From positions 1 through 35,738 of the forward strand of contig JAAYDU010000036.1 in the NCBI GenBank assembly GCA_012729095.1: 35,738 bases of DNA. The letters run 5' to 3'. The DNA is from Methanobacteriota archaeon. Lineage in GTDB: Archaea; Thermoplasmatota; Thermoplasmata; Methanomassiliicoccales; UBA472. The translations under genes and the position numbers were made by a program. The notes under the pieces are model-generated. The model saw nothing but the letters and a program-made list of their open reading frames with translations, had not been told where the DNA came from and did no database searches. Of the stretch, positions 16,641 to 24,579 are shown piece after piece. How positions within the stretch are numbered: position 1 is the stretch's first letter; each line of letters starts with the position of its first letter.

Positions 16641-18572
16641 TCATCTTGGCTCGCCCGTGGCCCGGGCGGTGACCTCTATCCAATCCACGCGTTCCATTCC
16701 CTCTCGGTCCTTAAGGAGGACCTCCCGGAGGTCCGTTCTAAGTACCACATCCCTGGCCCCCGAGTGCTCCGCCCTTCGCTGCACGTGCAGACCGGCGAGT
16801 TCCCGGGCCTGGGCGATGGCCTCGTCCACACTATGGTACTCCCGGGTGTCCCCGAAGGGGGTGACGAACTGGAAGTAGCCGTCGCTCATGGGCTGCACCC
16901 TGAGGGTCATGGTCTCCGAGATCCGGGAGCACACCGCGCCCATCGCGTTGCCGACCTGGGACCCCTCGGGCACGACCACCTCCGTCCCCAGCATGTCACG
17001 CAACGATGACATCAGGACCTTGGCCGGCCCCCCCAATCCCACCAGGGGTCGGTCCAAGCGCAGTCCCAGCCGCAAGGGGCCGGCGGAACGGTCCCTCACC
17101 AGCATTCGGACCAAACCGTCCACCGCGCTGTCGGCGGGAAGGTCCCCCGCCTCGTCAGTTATCAACTTGCGGGCTATCTCCTCGGCCAGGCGACCTACCA
17201 AACGGTGCATTACGCGCCCGCAGCATGATTCCAGGGTCATTACGGTGCCCTCCAGGAAATGCTCCGCCCCTGCCCTCGAGGACTGCAGGTCCCCCACACT
17301 GTGCAGCCCCTCCAGGTTGAAGATGTCCGTGGGCGTGAGCCCGGTCCTCAGCAGATGCCCGCTGCGCACCAGGTCGGCGACGGTGCGCTTCACCAGGTAC
17401 ATGTCCGGGAGGGCCTCTCTCACCTCCTCACTGTCGCAGAGCCCAAGCTCCTCCACCTTGCGATAGACCCTTGCCGGTCCTTCCGCGAGGCCTCTGGGGC
17501 CCCGGGAGGCGATCAGGAAATCCGTTCTCCTCCTGTCCATGATCCGTCGGGGAAGGTCCTTCGCCATCTGCCCGGCCAGGGCCAGCGGCATCACCCTGCT
17601 GGGACCTATGCGCATCCCGCCCTGCATGTCCGAGATGATCTCGGAGTCCCCTCCCAGGGCAACGGTGGTGGTCTCTATTGACCGGACCCGGGTGCGCTGG
17701 CCAGCCACCACGGCCCCCTCGCGGCTCAGGCGCGGGAACCCCTGATCGAAGCAGGCCATGTCGGTAGACGTGCCCCCCATGTCCACCACCAGGCAGTTAT
17801 CCAGGCCGGCCAGCCTGGTGCCGCCCAGAAGGGAGGCCGCCGGTCCTGATAGCAATGTCACCGCCGGCCTTACCCGGGCCTCGCCCGCCGGCATCAGGCT
17901 CCCGTCCCCCCGGAGGACGAACAGCCTGCCGCCGATGCGCAACTCACGCATTGACTCATCCGCGCTGTCCAGAAGTTCGTCCATGATCGGCAGCAGGCGG
18001 GCGTTGAGCACCGCCGCGGCGCTGCGCTCCTCCACACCCATGTCCCCGCCGAGCTCGTTGGCGGCCACCACGGGCATGCCTGTCATCTCATGCACGACCT
18101 GACGGGCCATCTCCTCATGCTCCGGCCGGGACGCGCTGAAAACGGAGGAGACCGCGAAGGCGCCGACCTCTCCAGCCATTGATGACACGGCCTCTCGCAA
18201 CGCCGGCACGTCCAGGGCGGCCAGCTCCTGGCCCTTGCTGTCATGGCCCCCCCTCACGAAGGCCCAGCGCTCGGCCCCCAAGGACCCTGCCCGTTCGGTG
18301 TCCCACCCTATGCCTATCAGTCCCACGCCGCATCCCCGCGACTCCAGAATCGAATCCGTAGCCAGGGTCGTGCACATGCTCACCAGTACCACGTTCCCCG
18401 GATCGAAACGATGTTCCCGGAGCAGGTCCCCCACGGAACCCACGATGCCCCCGGCCAGGTCGTGATGGGTGGTGCTTGCCTTGTTCCAAGCCATAAGCCT
18501 TCTGTCCCGCAGGTCCACGATGACCGCGTCCGTGAAGGTGCTTCCCACGTCTATTCCCAGCCCCAGTTCCAT
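16641..18572 (-). CDS. Hydantoinase/oxoprolinase family protein
   Basis: A 643-residue ATP-binding protein of the HyuA/oxoprolinase A group. The N-terminal Hydant_A_N domain begins GLGIDVGSTFTDAVIVDL and is followed by the acetate-kinase-like catalytic half with VVDMGGTSTDMACF near residue 265. Known members open cyclic amides such as hydantoin or 5-oxoproline with ATP, usually with a HyuB partner; no HyuB gene is adjacent here. Archaeal and methanogen homologues without HyuB are of unknown function. A GGAGG motif lies just upstream of the ATG. It diverges from the MoxR gene across a 100-base gap, and its last codons lie 38 bases before the DUF362 gene. Confidence 0.85.
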   Translation of the reverse strand: MELGLGIDVGSTFTDAVIVDLRDRRLMAWNKASTTHHDLAGGIVGSVGDLLREHRFDPGNVVLVSMCTTLATDSILESRGCGVGLIGIGWDTERAGSLGAERWAFVRGGHDSKGQELAALDVPALREAVSSMAGEVGAFAVSSVFSASRPEHEEMARQVVHEMTGMPVVAANELGGDMGVEERSAAAVLNARLLPIMDELLDSADESMRELRIGGRLFVLRGDGSLMPAGEARVRPAVTLLSGPAASLLGGTRLAGLDNCLVVDMGGTSTDMACFDQGFPRLSREGAVVAGQRTRVRSIETTTVALGGDSEIISDMQGGMRIGPSRVMPLALAGQMAKDLPRRIMDRRRTDFLIASRGPRGLAEGPARVYRKVEELGLCDSEEVREALPDMYLVKRTVADLVRSGHLLRTGLTPTDIFNLEGLHSVGDLQSSRAGAEHFLEGTVMTLESCCGRVMHRLVGRLAEEIARKLITDEAGDLPADSAVDGLVRMLVRDRSAGPLRLGLRLDRPLVGLGGPAKVLMSSLRDMLGTEVVVPEGSQVGNAMGAVCSRISETMTLRVQPMSDGYFQFVTPFGDTREYHSVDEAIAQARELAGLHVQRRAEHSGARDVVLRTDLREVLLKDREGMERVDWIEVTARATGEPR

Positions 18573-18625
18573 GGTCCTCCGGAAGTTATTGGCGCTTCCC
18601 CATCTTATCGATATCGTCCGCTACG

Positions 18626-18636
18626 ATTTTATAAAT
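18626..18636 (+). promoter_or_regulatory. TATA box for the MoxR-VWA operon
   Basis: TTTTATAAATC is centred about 42 nt before the ATG at 18673, predicting a leader of about 15 nt. It lies in the 100-base divergent gap shared with the hydantoinase-like gene. Confidence 0.55.
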
Positions 18637-18672
18637 CCTGCTACCACTCTGTTCGGTCCAGCAGGTGTTCCG

Positions 18673-20124
18673 ATGAGCGGGGGGCAGTTTCAAGACAATG
18701 CGGTCAGGGCGTTCCCGGAAAGGCTCGGCACGATCATGGCCGAGCTGCGAGAACAGTTCATGGAGAGGGAGGAGGAGATCGGCGGCGCCCTGCTGGCCAT
18801 GCTCGCCGGCGAGCACGTGCTGTTCATCGGCCCGCCCGGCACTGCCAAGAGCCAGATGGCCAAGGCAATGTGCGAGAGGCTGCGCGGCGCGTACTTCTAT
18901 TACTACCTGCTCACCCGTTTCACATCGCCCGAGGAGGTGTTCGGTCCGCTTTCCCTCAGCTCCCTGCAGAGGGACGAGTTCCGAAGGCGCACCGAGGGTT
19001 ACCTCCCGCAGGCCAACATAGCGTTCCTGGACGAGATATTCAAGGCCAACTCGTCGATACTGAACAGCCTGCTCACCATACTGAACGAGAGGCGGTTCCA
19101 CAACGGCAGCGAGGTGGTGAAGGTTCCCATACTCTCCGTCTACGGCGCCTCCAACGAGCTTCCCAACGAGGAGGAGGGTCTTGCGGCGCTATACGACCGC
19201 TTCCTGTATCGGTTCTTCATTGCCAACGTCCAGGACGAGGGCAACTTCCTGAAGGTGCTAACGGACACCGGCGGAACGGTCTCCGGGACGACCATGGAGG
19301 TCGAAGACGTGGACCGGATAAAGGAGGGGGCCCGGTCAGTGACGGTGGACGAGGAGGTGCTGCAGGCCTATCTGAGCTTGAGGAAGCACTTCCGCTCCCA
19401 GAACGTCTACGTGTCCGACCGCCGCTGGAACAAGACCCTGACGGTACTTCGGACCGCGGCCGCGGCCATGGGCCGTAGCAAGGTCGATCCGACGTTCCTG
19501 CCGCTTCTGCAGCACATGCTGTGGGACCGGCCCGAGCAGAAGGAAGGGCTGAGGGACATGTTGATCGACCTGGCCAGCAGCGGGGGGGTGGACCTTCGTC
19601 GTTTGCAGGCGAGCAGCGAGGAGCTGCTCTCTCTGCTGGCCAAGGCCAAGCAGAGTTCCGTCTCCGACGCGCAGTTCCCGAGGCCAGTTTGCTGCTACGA
19701 CTGCGGTTCCACATTCATGAGCGCCAAGGAACTTTGCCGGCACGGGGAGTCTTTCCCCAACCATGTGTACATGGACCCCTACGCCAAGGACGCCAAGGGC
19801 CTCAATCCCTCCTACCGCAAGTTCGAGCTGCCCGAGCTGATGCACGTGCTGGAGAACGTCAGGGGCTGGAAGGTGACATGCCTCAGGGGAGGGGCCGAAC
19901 ATCGCCTTTACGAAAGGGAGCTGCAGGAACTGCGCGCGGCCTATCAGAGGGTGAGAGAGACGCATGAGCTGGAGAGGGGGGAGCTTCGCGATCGTCTTGA
20001 CCAGAACATCTGGCTCAGCCAGAGGGACCGCCGGGACATACTGGCCAGGCAGGACCATCGTCTGGAATCGATGTCCGACATAGAGCGTTCCCTCAAGGAA
20101 GTGGAAGCGGAGCTCAAGGGGTGA
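18673..20124 (+). CDS. MoxR/RavA-type AAA+ ATPase with C2H2-like zinc finger
   Basis: A 483-residue AAA+ protein of the MoxR/RavA group, chaperone-like ATPases that usually work with a VWA-domain partner to activate or insert metals into target complexes. Walker A is GPPGTAKS (residues 53-60) and Walker B is IAFLDEIF (116-123), followed by sensor 1 GASNELP and an arginine-finger region LYDRFLYRF. After the lid domain comes an unusual segment, C341-x2-C344-x12-H357-x6-H364, which looks like a C2H2 zinc finger. The last 70 residues form a charged coiled coil. ATG 18673 is chosen because it follows a TATA box; the upstream open frame overlaps the divergent gene. The gene ends 4 nt before the VWA partner. 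Confidence 0.9.
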   Translation: MSGGQFQDNAVRAFPERLGTIMAELREQFMEREEEIGGALLAMLAGEHVLFIGPPGTAKSQMAKAMCERLRGAYFYYYLLTRFTSPEEVFGPLSLSSLQRDEFRRRTEGYLPQANIAFLDEIFKANSSILNSLLTILNERRFHNGSEVVKVPILSVYGASNELPNEEEGLAALYDRFLYRFFIANVQDEGNFLKVLTDTGGTVSGTTMEVEDVDRIKEGARSVTVDEEVLQAYLSLRKHFRSQNVYVSDRRWNKTLTVLRTAAAAMGRSKVDPTFLPLLQHMLWDRPEQKEGLRDMLIDLASSGGVDLRRLQASSEELLSLLAKAKQSSVSDAQFPRPVCCYDCGSTFMSAKELCRHGESFPNHVYMDPYAKDAKGLNPSYRKFELPELMHVLENVRGWKVTCLRGGAEHRLYERELQELRAAYQRVRETHELERGELRDRLDQNIWLSQRDRRDILARQDHRLESMSDIERSLKEVEAELKG

Positions 20125-20128
20125 TGCC

Positions 20129-21574
20129 ATGCTCCCTTCCCGTCAGGCACGTGATCTGATGGAGAGGCCAGAGGTGCGCGCGCTCCTCGCGGTACCCGGA
20201 ACGGTCCCCTTTAGGGAGAGGGAAATGGTCGCCACGCTCATGGCCGCCGACCTGCTTGGCGAGGGAATGTCGGTGGACCCGGTCGACCTGGCATCCATGG
20301 TCACGCGCTCCCTTTTTGAAAGCAGGGCCTGGAGGGACGCCAGGGACCTGGCCGAAGGCCGGCCTGATATGGTGCCGGAAATTCTCACCATCTCCCTCCC
20401 TCCCGTCCTGGAGGCCTTGGAGAAGGGCCTGGCCGGTCTTGACTGGAGCGAATTGCCCGAAGGGGAAAGAAGGCTTGCCGAGGGCCTCCTGGAGGCGCTG
20501 CTGGACCCCGAGGGGCGCGATGGGGGGCAGATCGATCTGGATGAGCGGCAGAGGGCGGCGCTTATGCTGGTCCTCAGGATGATGGTCAGGTCCCTGGACC
20601 GCAGCCTGGCGCCGCTCGTCGACGGGCTGCAGAGGGACGCCGAGGTCCTGGTCCGCCTCGAGGCCATGCTTCCCGGGCTGGGATGGGACATGCACCGGGT
20701 GGCGCCGCACAGGGGCAAGCTGGGGGACCTGGAGAGGTACGCCGCGTTCCTTCGCAAGCACAAGGACATCGACCGCCTGAAGGACATGCTGGGAAGGGTG
20801 GAGGGCGAGAGGAGGGCGCTCTCCGATGCCCAGTCCATGACCGAGACGCATTCTTTGGTGTTCTCGGGGGACGTGCAGCGAATGCTGCCCCAGGAGCTGG
20901 TCAACCTGGCCGACGAACGTCTGAAGCTGCTATTCTATGCCAGGATGTGCGAGCGGAGGCTTCTCACGTATCAGCTGCGGGGGAGGGAGCTCCGGGGCGG
21001 GGAGAGGGGAAAGCCCGGTCCGGTGGTGGCCCTGCTCGATTCGTCCGGTTCCATGAGCGGGGAGCCGGAGCTGGTAGCGAAGGCGCTGCTCCTGGCCCTC
21101 TCCAGGCGATTGTCGGAGGAGCGCCGCCCTTTGCGCGCCCTGATGTTTTCGGTGGACGTTCGCTCCTATGACCTTTGGGGGCCCTCAGGCGCTTCTCAGT
21201 TCCTGGACTTCCTATGCCAAACGTTCGGCGGGGGGACCGATTTCGATGCCGCCCTGCGTCAGGGGATAAAGAGCCTGAGCGAGCCGGAATGGAAGGGGGC
21301 GGACATACTCTTCATCACGGACGGGCTCGCCCGCATAAGGGACAGGGGCTGCCTTCACGACTGGAACTGCCTGAAGGAAAGGCAGGGCTGCCGCATATTC
21401 ACAGTGCTGGTCGGGGGAACGGAGCCCGGGGGTCTGCATAGGATATCCGACCGGGTGTTCCTTATGGACCGCCGCGGGGAATGGTCCTCCGGGTCGCTGC
21501 TGCAGGAGTTCACCCCTCAGCCGCGCTCCGCCGGTTCCTGCTGGGTGACGCAGTGTATGCCCCCGTACCCGTAG
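20129..21574 (+). CDS. VWA domain protein, ViaA/CoxE-like partner of the MoxR ATPase
   Basis: A 481-residue protein with a helical N-terminal region (about 1-290) and a C-terminal von Willebrand A domain. All three MIDAS elements are visible: DSSGSMS (304-310), the Thr of FGGGTDF (T370) and the Asp of ITDG, so it should bind Mg2+ or a similar metal. The arrangement is that of E. coli ViaA and CoxE-type proteins, which act with RavA/MoxR ATPases encoded next door. It starts 4 nt after the ATPase gene, implying a two-gene operon. Its last 58 nt overlap the convergent agmatine deiminase gene, a long overlap, and it ends in TAG. Target complex unknown. Confidence 0.88.
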   Translation: MLPSRQARDLMERPEVRALLAVPGTVPFREREMVATLMAADLLGEGMSVDPVDLASMVTRSLFESRAWRDARDLAEGRPDMVPEILTISLPPVLEALEKGLAGLDWSELPEGERRLAEGLLEALLDPEGRDGGQIDLDERQRAALMLVLRMMVRSLDRSLAPLVDGLQRDAEVLVRLEAMLPGLGWDMHRVAPHRGKLGDLERYAAFLRKHKDIDRLKDMLGRVEGERRALSDAQSMTETHSLVFSGDVQRMLPQELVNLADERLKLLFYARMCERRLLTYQLRGRELRGGERGKPGPVVALLDSSGSMSGEPELVAKALLLALSRRLSEERRPLRALMFSVDVRSYDLWGPSGASQFLDFLCQTFGGGTDFDAALRQGIKSLSEPEWKGADILFITDGLARIRDRGCLHDWNCLKERQGCRIFTVLVGGTEPGGLHRISDRVFLMDRRGEWSSGSLLQEFTPQPRSAGSCWVTQCMPPYP

Positions 21575-22569
21575 ACCAGCTCCCTGGCCTCTATGGGCAC
21601 TATCTCTCTCCCCGGGAAATGGGAGGCCATGATGTCCATGGCGACCTTGTCCATGGGATCCTCGAACACAGGCAGCAGCACCACCTTGTTGCCGATGTAG
21701 AAGTTAGCGTAGCTGGCCGGCAGGTTCCTACTCTCTTCCTCCAGGAAAAGGGGTTCGGGCATGGGGAGGCGCTGCAGCTCGAGCCCGAAGCGGTCCTTGG
21801 CCTTCTCGAGCAATGACCAGTTATTCTCCAGCACCGGAGCGTTCTCTCCCCTCTCGGAAAAAGCGCAGAGCACCGCGGACTCGGACGAGAAGCGCGCGAA
21901 ATCGTCTATGTGGCCGTCTGTGTCGTCGCCCTCTATGCCCGACGCGAGCCATATCACATCCGGAGCGGCTATGTAGCTTCGAAGGTACCCTTCTATCTGC
22001 TGGCGGTCCAGTTGCGGGTTCCGGTTCCTGTTCAGCAGGCACTGTTCGGTCGTCAAGACCAAACCGTTCCCGTTCACATCGATCGACCCTCCTTCCAAAA
22101 CAATGCCCGGTTTGAAATAGGGAACGCCCGAGCTTTCCACGACATGCTGTCCCGCGATGTCGTCATAAAGCAGATCGTCGTACTTCGCCCCCCAGGCGTT
22201 GAAGTCCCATTTCACCGCGGCCTTCCTTCCCGTCCCGTCATGCAGGAGGAAGGTAGGGCCGTAGTCCCTGATCCACACGTCCGCGCTCCTTATGCGCAGG
22301 AAACGGACCCGGGACATGTCCGCACCGGCCACGGCCACCCTGGCATAGGCCCTTTCCTCAAGGGCCTGGTCGTCAACAAGTATCTTGACCAGCTCCCCCG
22401 AGCTCAGGGCGGCGGCCATTTGAGCGAAGGTGCCTTCCACCTCCTCTATGACCTCATCCGGAAATGTCAGGGGGTTCTTGGGCCAGGAAAGCCAAGTGGC
22501 GTCGTGCTTCGCCCACTCGGCCGGCATGCGGTATCCCTTGGAGAGCGGGGTACCCTCCAGCAAGGACAT
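21517..22569 (-). CDS. aguA: Agmatine deiminase
   Basis: Converts agmatine to N-carbamoylputrescine and ammonia in the cytoplasm. The 350-residue protein has the guanidino-modifying enzyme fold with its signatures: WPKNP near the N-terminus, the substrate loop VWIRDYGPTF, LEGGSIDVNG, EGDDTDGHIDDFARF and the catalytic Cys of GYGGIHCVTQQ (C340) close to the C-terminus. The ATG at 22569 starts 2 nt after the aguB stop codon, so the genes form an operon in pathway-reverse order. The frame is open further upstream to 22641 but that part lies inside aguB. Its 3' end is antisense to the last 58 nt of the VWA gene. Confidence 0.93.
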   Translation of the reverse strand: MSLLEGTPLSKGYRMPAEWAKHDATWLSWPKNPLTFPDEVIEEVEGTFAQMAAALSSGELVKILVDDQALEERAYARVAVAGADMSRVRFLRIRSADVWIRDYGPTFLLHDGTGRKAAVKWDFNAWGAKYDDLLYDDIAGQHVVESSGVPYFKPGIVLEGGSIDVNGNGLVLTTEQCLLNRNRNPQLDRQQIEGYLRSYIAAPDVIWLASGIEGDDTDGHIDDFARFSSESAVLCAFSERGENAPVLENNWSLLEKAKDRFGLELQRLPMPEPLFLEEESRNLPASYANFYIGNKVVLLPVFEDPMDKVAMDIMASHFPGREIVPIEARELVYGYGGIHCVTQQEPAERG

Positions 22570-22571
22570 TC

Positions 22572-23453
22572 TCACTTCCCCCCGGTCATCCGCACCAGCA
22601 TCCCGTAGCATTCCGGACGGCGATTGTGAAAGAACCTCCACCCCTCCCTGACCCTTCTCCCGTGGTCCATGTCCACCTCCGCCAGGAGCACCTCCTCGTC
22701 CTTACCCGCCCTGGCCAGGGTCTTTCCGAAGGCATCGCATACGAAGGAGCCGCCGAAGAACTCGCTCTCCCCTTCCACGCCGACCCTGTTCACGGCGCAA
22801 ACCGGGACCGCGTTGGCTATGGCGTGCCCGCGCATGACACCCTCCCACGCTTCCTGCCAATCCCCCTCCGCCTGACCTATGCCGCGAACGGTGCCTATGG
22901 CCGTCGGATAGAATATGATCTCCGCGCCGAGCAGCGCCGAGCAGCGCGCGGCCTCCGGAAACCACTGGTCGTAGCATATCAAGGCCGATATTCTCCCTCG
23001 CGAGGTCTGGAACGCCCGGAAACCCGTGTCGCCCGGCGTGAAATAATGCTGCTCGTAGAAGCACTCGTCGTGCGGGATGTGCGTCTTGCGGTACTTGCCC
23101 AGCATGCTCCCGTCGCCCTCGAAGACCGGCGTGGTGTTGAAAAGGCCGTCCTCCGCCGCCTCGTACAGTGAACCGCCGATCACCACCGACCCGGTCCTTC
23201 TCGCCAGGTCGGACAGCGTTTCGCTGACCAGTCCAGGAATGGTGCTTAGGAATCCCCCGCGCTCCCTCTTGCCCTCCGGGTCCTCCTCCCTCGGGAAGTA
23301 GGGGGTTGTGAAGAGCTCGGGCAGGCAGATGATGTCCGCCCCCCGCGAGGCGGCCTCCTCGGACATGCGCACTGCCTTGTTCAGGTTGTCCGATACCTCG
23401 GGCGCCATGGCCATCTGCACCAGGCCTACTCTCAGGGTGCGTTCTCCAGGCAT
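22572..23453 (-). CDS. aguB: N-carbamoylputrescine amidase
   Basis: Nitrilase-superfamily (carbon-nitrogen hydrolase) enzyme of 293 residues that hydrolyses N-carbamoylputrescine to putrescine, CO2 and ammonia. The catalytic triad is present: E46 in LPELF, K123 in YRKTHIP and C160 in ICYDQWFPE. The sequences GGSFVCDAFGK and CFYEQHYFTPGD are those of AguB rather than of other amidases. It is the first gene of the aguB-aguA operon. A TATA box (23475-23486, minus strand) is centred about 28 nt from the ATG, so transcription is probably leaderless. Substrate assignment gains weight from the adjacent agmatine deiminase. Confidence 0.92.
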   Translation of the reverse strand: MPGERTLRVGLVQMAMAPEVSDNLNKAVRMSEEAASRGADIICLPELFTTPYFPREEDPEGKRERGGFLSTIPGLVSETLSDLARRTGSVVIGGSLYEAAEDGLFNTTPVFEGDGSMLGKYRKTHIPHDECFYEQHYFTPGDTGFRAFQTSRGRISALICYDQWFPEAARCSALLGAEIIFYPTAIGTVRGIGQAEGDWQEAWEGVMRGHAIANAVPVCAVNRVGVEGESEFFGGSFVCDAFGKTLARAGKDEEVLLAEVDMDHGRRVREGWRFFHNRRPECYGMLVRMTGGK

Positions 23454-23474
23454 GTTCTGCCGATTGGGGCCGCT

Positions 23475-23486
23475 GGGATATAACCG
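23475..23486 (-). promoter_or_regulatory. TATA box for the aguBA operon
   Basis: Minus-strand GGTTATATCCC is centred 27-28 nt from the aguB ATG at 23453, in the 39-base gap after the HEAT-repeat gene. Confidence 0.55.
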
Positions 23487-23492
23487 TTCCCA

Positions 23493-24248
23493 TCAAAGGG
23501 GGCGCAGGCGGTGTATGCGCTCCAGGGACCACGCCGCTCCCTTTCGAAGGTACTCGCTCTCGTCACGGAGCACTGCCTCCAGCAAGGAGACGGAGGAGGG
23601 CGAGGTGACCCTCATCTTGTCGGCCATCCTTCCCAGGGCCCAGGCGGCGATACATCTGACCTCCCGGTCATCATCGGTCAGCAGGATGTTCAATGCCTCG
23701 ATGGAGATCGCGTCCCCTATATGCATGCCGGCGAGCTCCCCCAGGGCCCAGGCGGCGTTGGACCGGACGCCCGCATCCCGGTCCGTTGTGAGCATCAGGA
23801 GGCTGTCCACAGAGCGAGGGTCCCCCAGCTTGAACAGGGCCAGCTTTCCCAGGCACCAGGAGGCGTCCCTGCGTACCTGTAGGTCCTCGGAGGAGGTCAG
23901 GGGCAATATCGCCAATAACAGCTTGCGGTCCGCCCAGCCCGCTTCCAGGAACTCCTTGGTATCCTCCAGTGCGGCCCGGCAATCAAAGACGTCCGGGGAC
24001 CTCAGTCCCACGACCATGCTCTCCAGGTCCATGCTGCGCGGGGTCGATCTATCGGCGGCAACGCCGTCCCTGAAAAGGTCGGGCCGGTAGAAAACACAGA
24101 TGAGGTGGTCCCCCTGGTCACCGCATTCACCGTATCTTTCCTTCATTCCAATGGCGTCAAAGCGGTAGCGACGGGCCTTGCAATTGGCGCATCTGCCGTC
24201 ACGCGTAAGCCAAATGCAGCGCGGTCCAATCCCCTCTTTCCCTTCCAT
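23493..24248 (-). CDS. HEAT-repeat protein with Cys-rich N-terminus
   Basis: A 251-residue protein of two parts. Residues 1-60 carry five cysteines (C11, C20, C23, C42, C51) in the pattern CIWLTRDGRC-ANC ... GECGDQGDHLIC, which could hold zinc or an iron-sulfur cluster. From about residue 75 onward there are four or five HEAT/PBS-lyase-type helical repeats, seen as repeated VRRDASWCLGKLA, VRSNAAWALGELAG, VRCIAAWALGRMAD and LRKGAAWSLERI. HEAT arrays bind partner proteins, so a scaffold or cofactor-lyase-related role is possible; no specific function is recognised. The promoter holds a duplicated GCGTATAT sequence (24273 and 24299), the first placed for leaderless transcription. Confidence 0.82.
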   Translation of the reverse strand: MEGKEGIGPRCIWLTRDGRCANCKARRYRFDAIGMKERYGECGDQGDHLICVFYRPDLFRDGVAADRSTPRSMDLESMVVGLRSPDVFDCRAALEDTKEFLEAGWADRKLLLAILPLTSSEDLQVRRDASWCLGKLALFKLGDPRSVDSLLMLTTDRDAGVRSNAAWALGELAGMHIGDAISIEALNILLTDDDREVRCIAAWALGRMADKMRVTSPSSVSLLEAVLRDESEYLRKGAAWSLERIHRLRPL

Positions 24249-24272
24249 GATGGTCGCCGTTAATGATCGTTC

Positions 24273-24306
24273 GCGTATATACGAATAATCTTCGGGCCGC
24301 GTATAT
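24273..24306 (-). promoter_or_regulatory. Duplicated GCGTATAT element upstream of the HEAT-repeat gene
   Basis: GCGTATAT occurs at 24273-24280 and again at 24299-24306. The proximal copy reads ATATACGC on the minus strand and lies about 30 nt from the ATG at 24248, a TATA position. The distal copy, 26 bases further out, could be a second TATA box or an operator. Nothing else is recognised between 24249 and 24405. Confidence 0.35.
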
Positions 24307-24407
24307 TCCTACAATGTCCCAACAGCTCGTCACCCAGGCCAGGTGATGTTCTATGGAGTTCGTGATCGGTGATGCACAAAGGCCATTGCGAGGATGCTTT
24401 TGACCAA

Positions 24408-24438
24408 GGACCAAAGGTCCGCCGTCCAAAAACGGCGG
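24408..24438 (-). terminator. Tandem hairpins downstream of tRNA-Val
   Basis: Reading the minus strand, the tRNA 3' end at 24442 is followed by a seven-pair stem (24432-24438 with 24419-24425) whose loop holds a five-T run, then by a five-pair hairpin GGACC/GGTCC (24408-24420). These look like a termination or 3'-processing site for the tRNA transcript. Confidence 0.45.
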
Positions 24439-24441
24439 TGA

Positions 24442-24514
24442 TGGGCCCAGCCGGATTCGAACCGGCGACCTACTCCGTGTAAGGGAGTCGTCATGACCGC
24501 TAGACCATGGGCCC
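24442..24514 (-). tRNA. tRNA-Val(TAC)
   Basis: The minus strand folds into a cloverleaf: acceptor GGGCCCA/TGGGCCC (24508-24514 with 24443-24449), anticodon stem ACTCC/GGAGT around loop CTTACAC giving anticodon TAC, and T arm GCCGG/CCGGC around TTCGAAT. The discriminator is A73. CCA is not encoded and no intron is present. It reads GUA and GUG codons. A minus-strand TATA box (TTTTTATAATCC near 24536-24547) lies about 28 nt upstream. Confidence 0.95.
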
Positions 24515-24579
24515 TTCGGGAACGGTCATGGTTCAGGGATTATAAAAAGGAAAAGGAAAAGGGTTTGTTCGGGTCCGAC

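Noticed and set aside
15550-16878. Open frame of 442 codons on the plus strand
   Set aside because: It lies antisense to the DUF362 and hydantoinase-like genes, is rich in His/Arg/Gly typical of a shadow frame in GC-rich DNA, and has no recognisable domain.
18243-19478. Open frame of 411 codons on the plus strand
   Set aside because: It overlaps the hydantoinase-like gene antisense and then the MoxR ATPase in another frame; composition is shadow-like and the true genes have clear motifs.
24199-24429. 76-codon minus-strand frame upstream of the HEAT-repeat gene
   Set aside because: It overlaps the HEAT-gene promoter and start, lacks a ribosome-binding site and shows no protein-like pattern.
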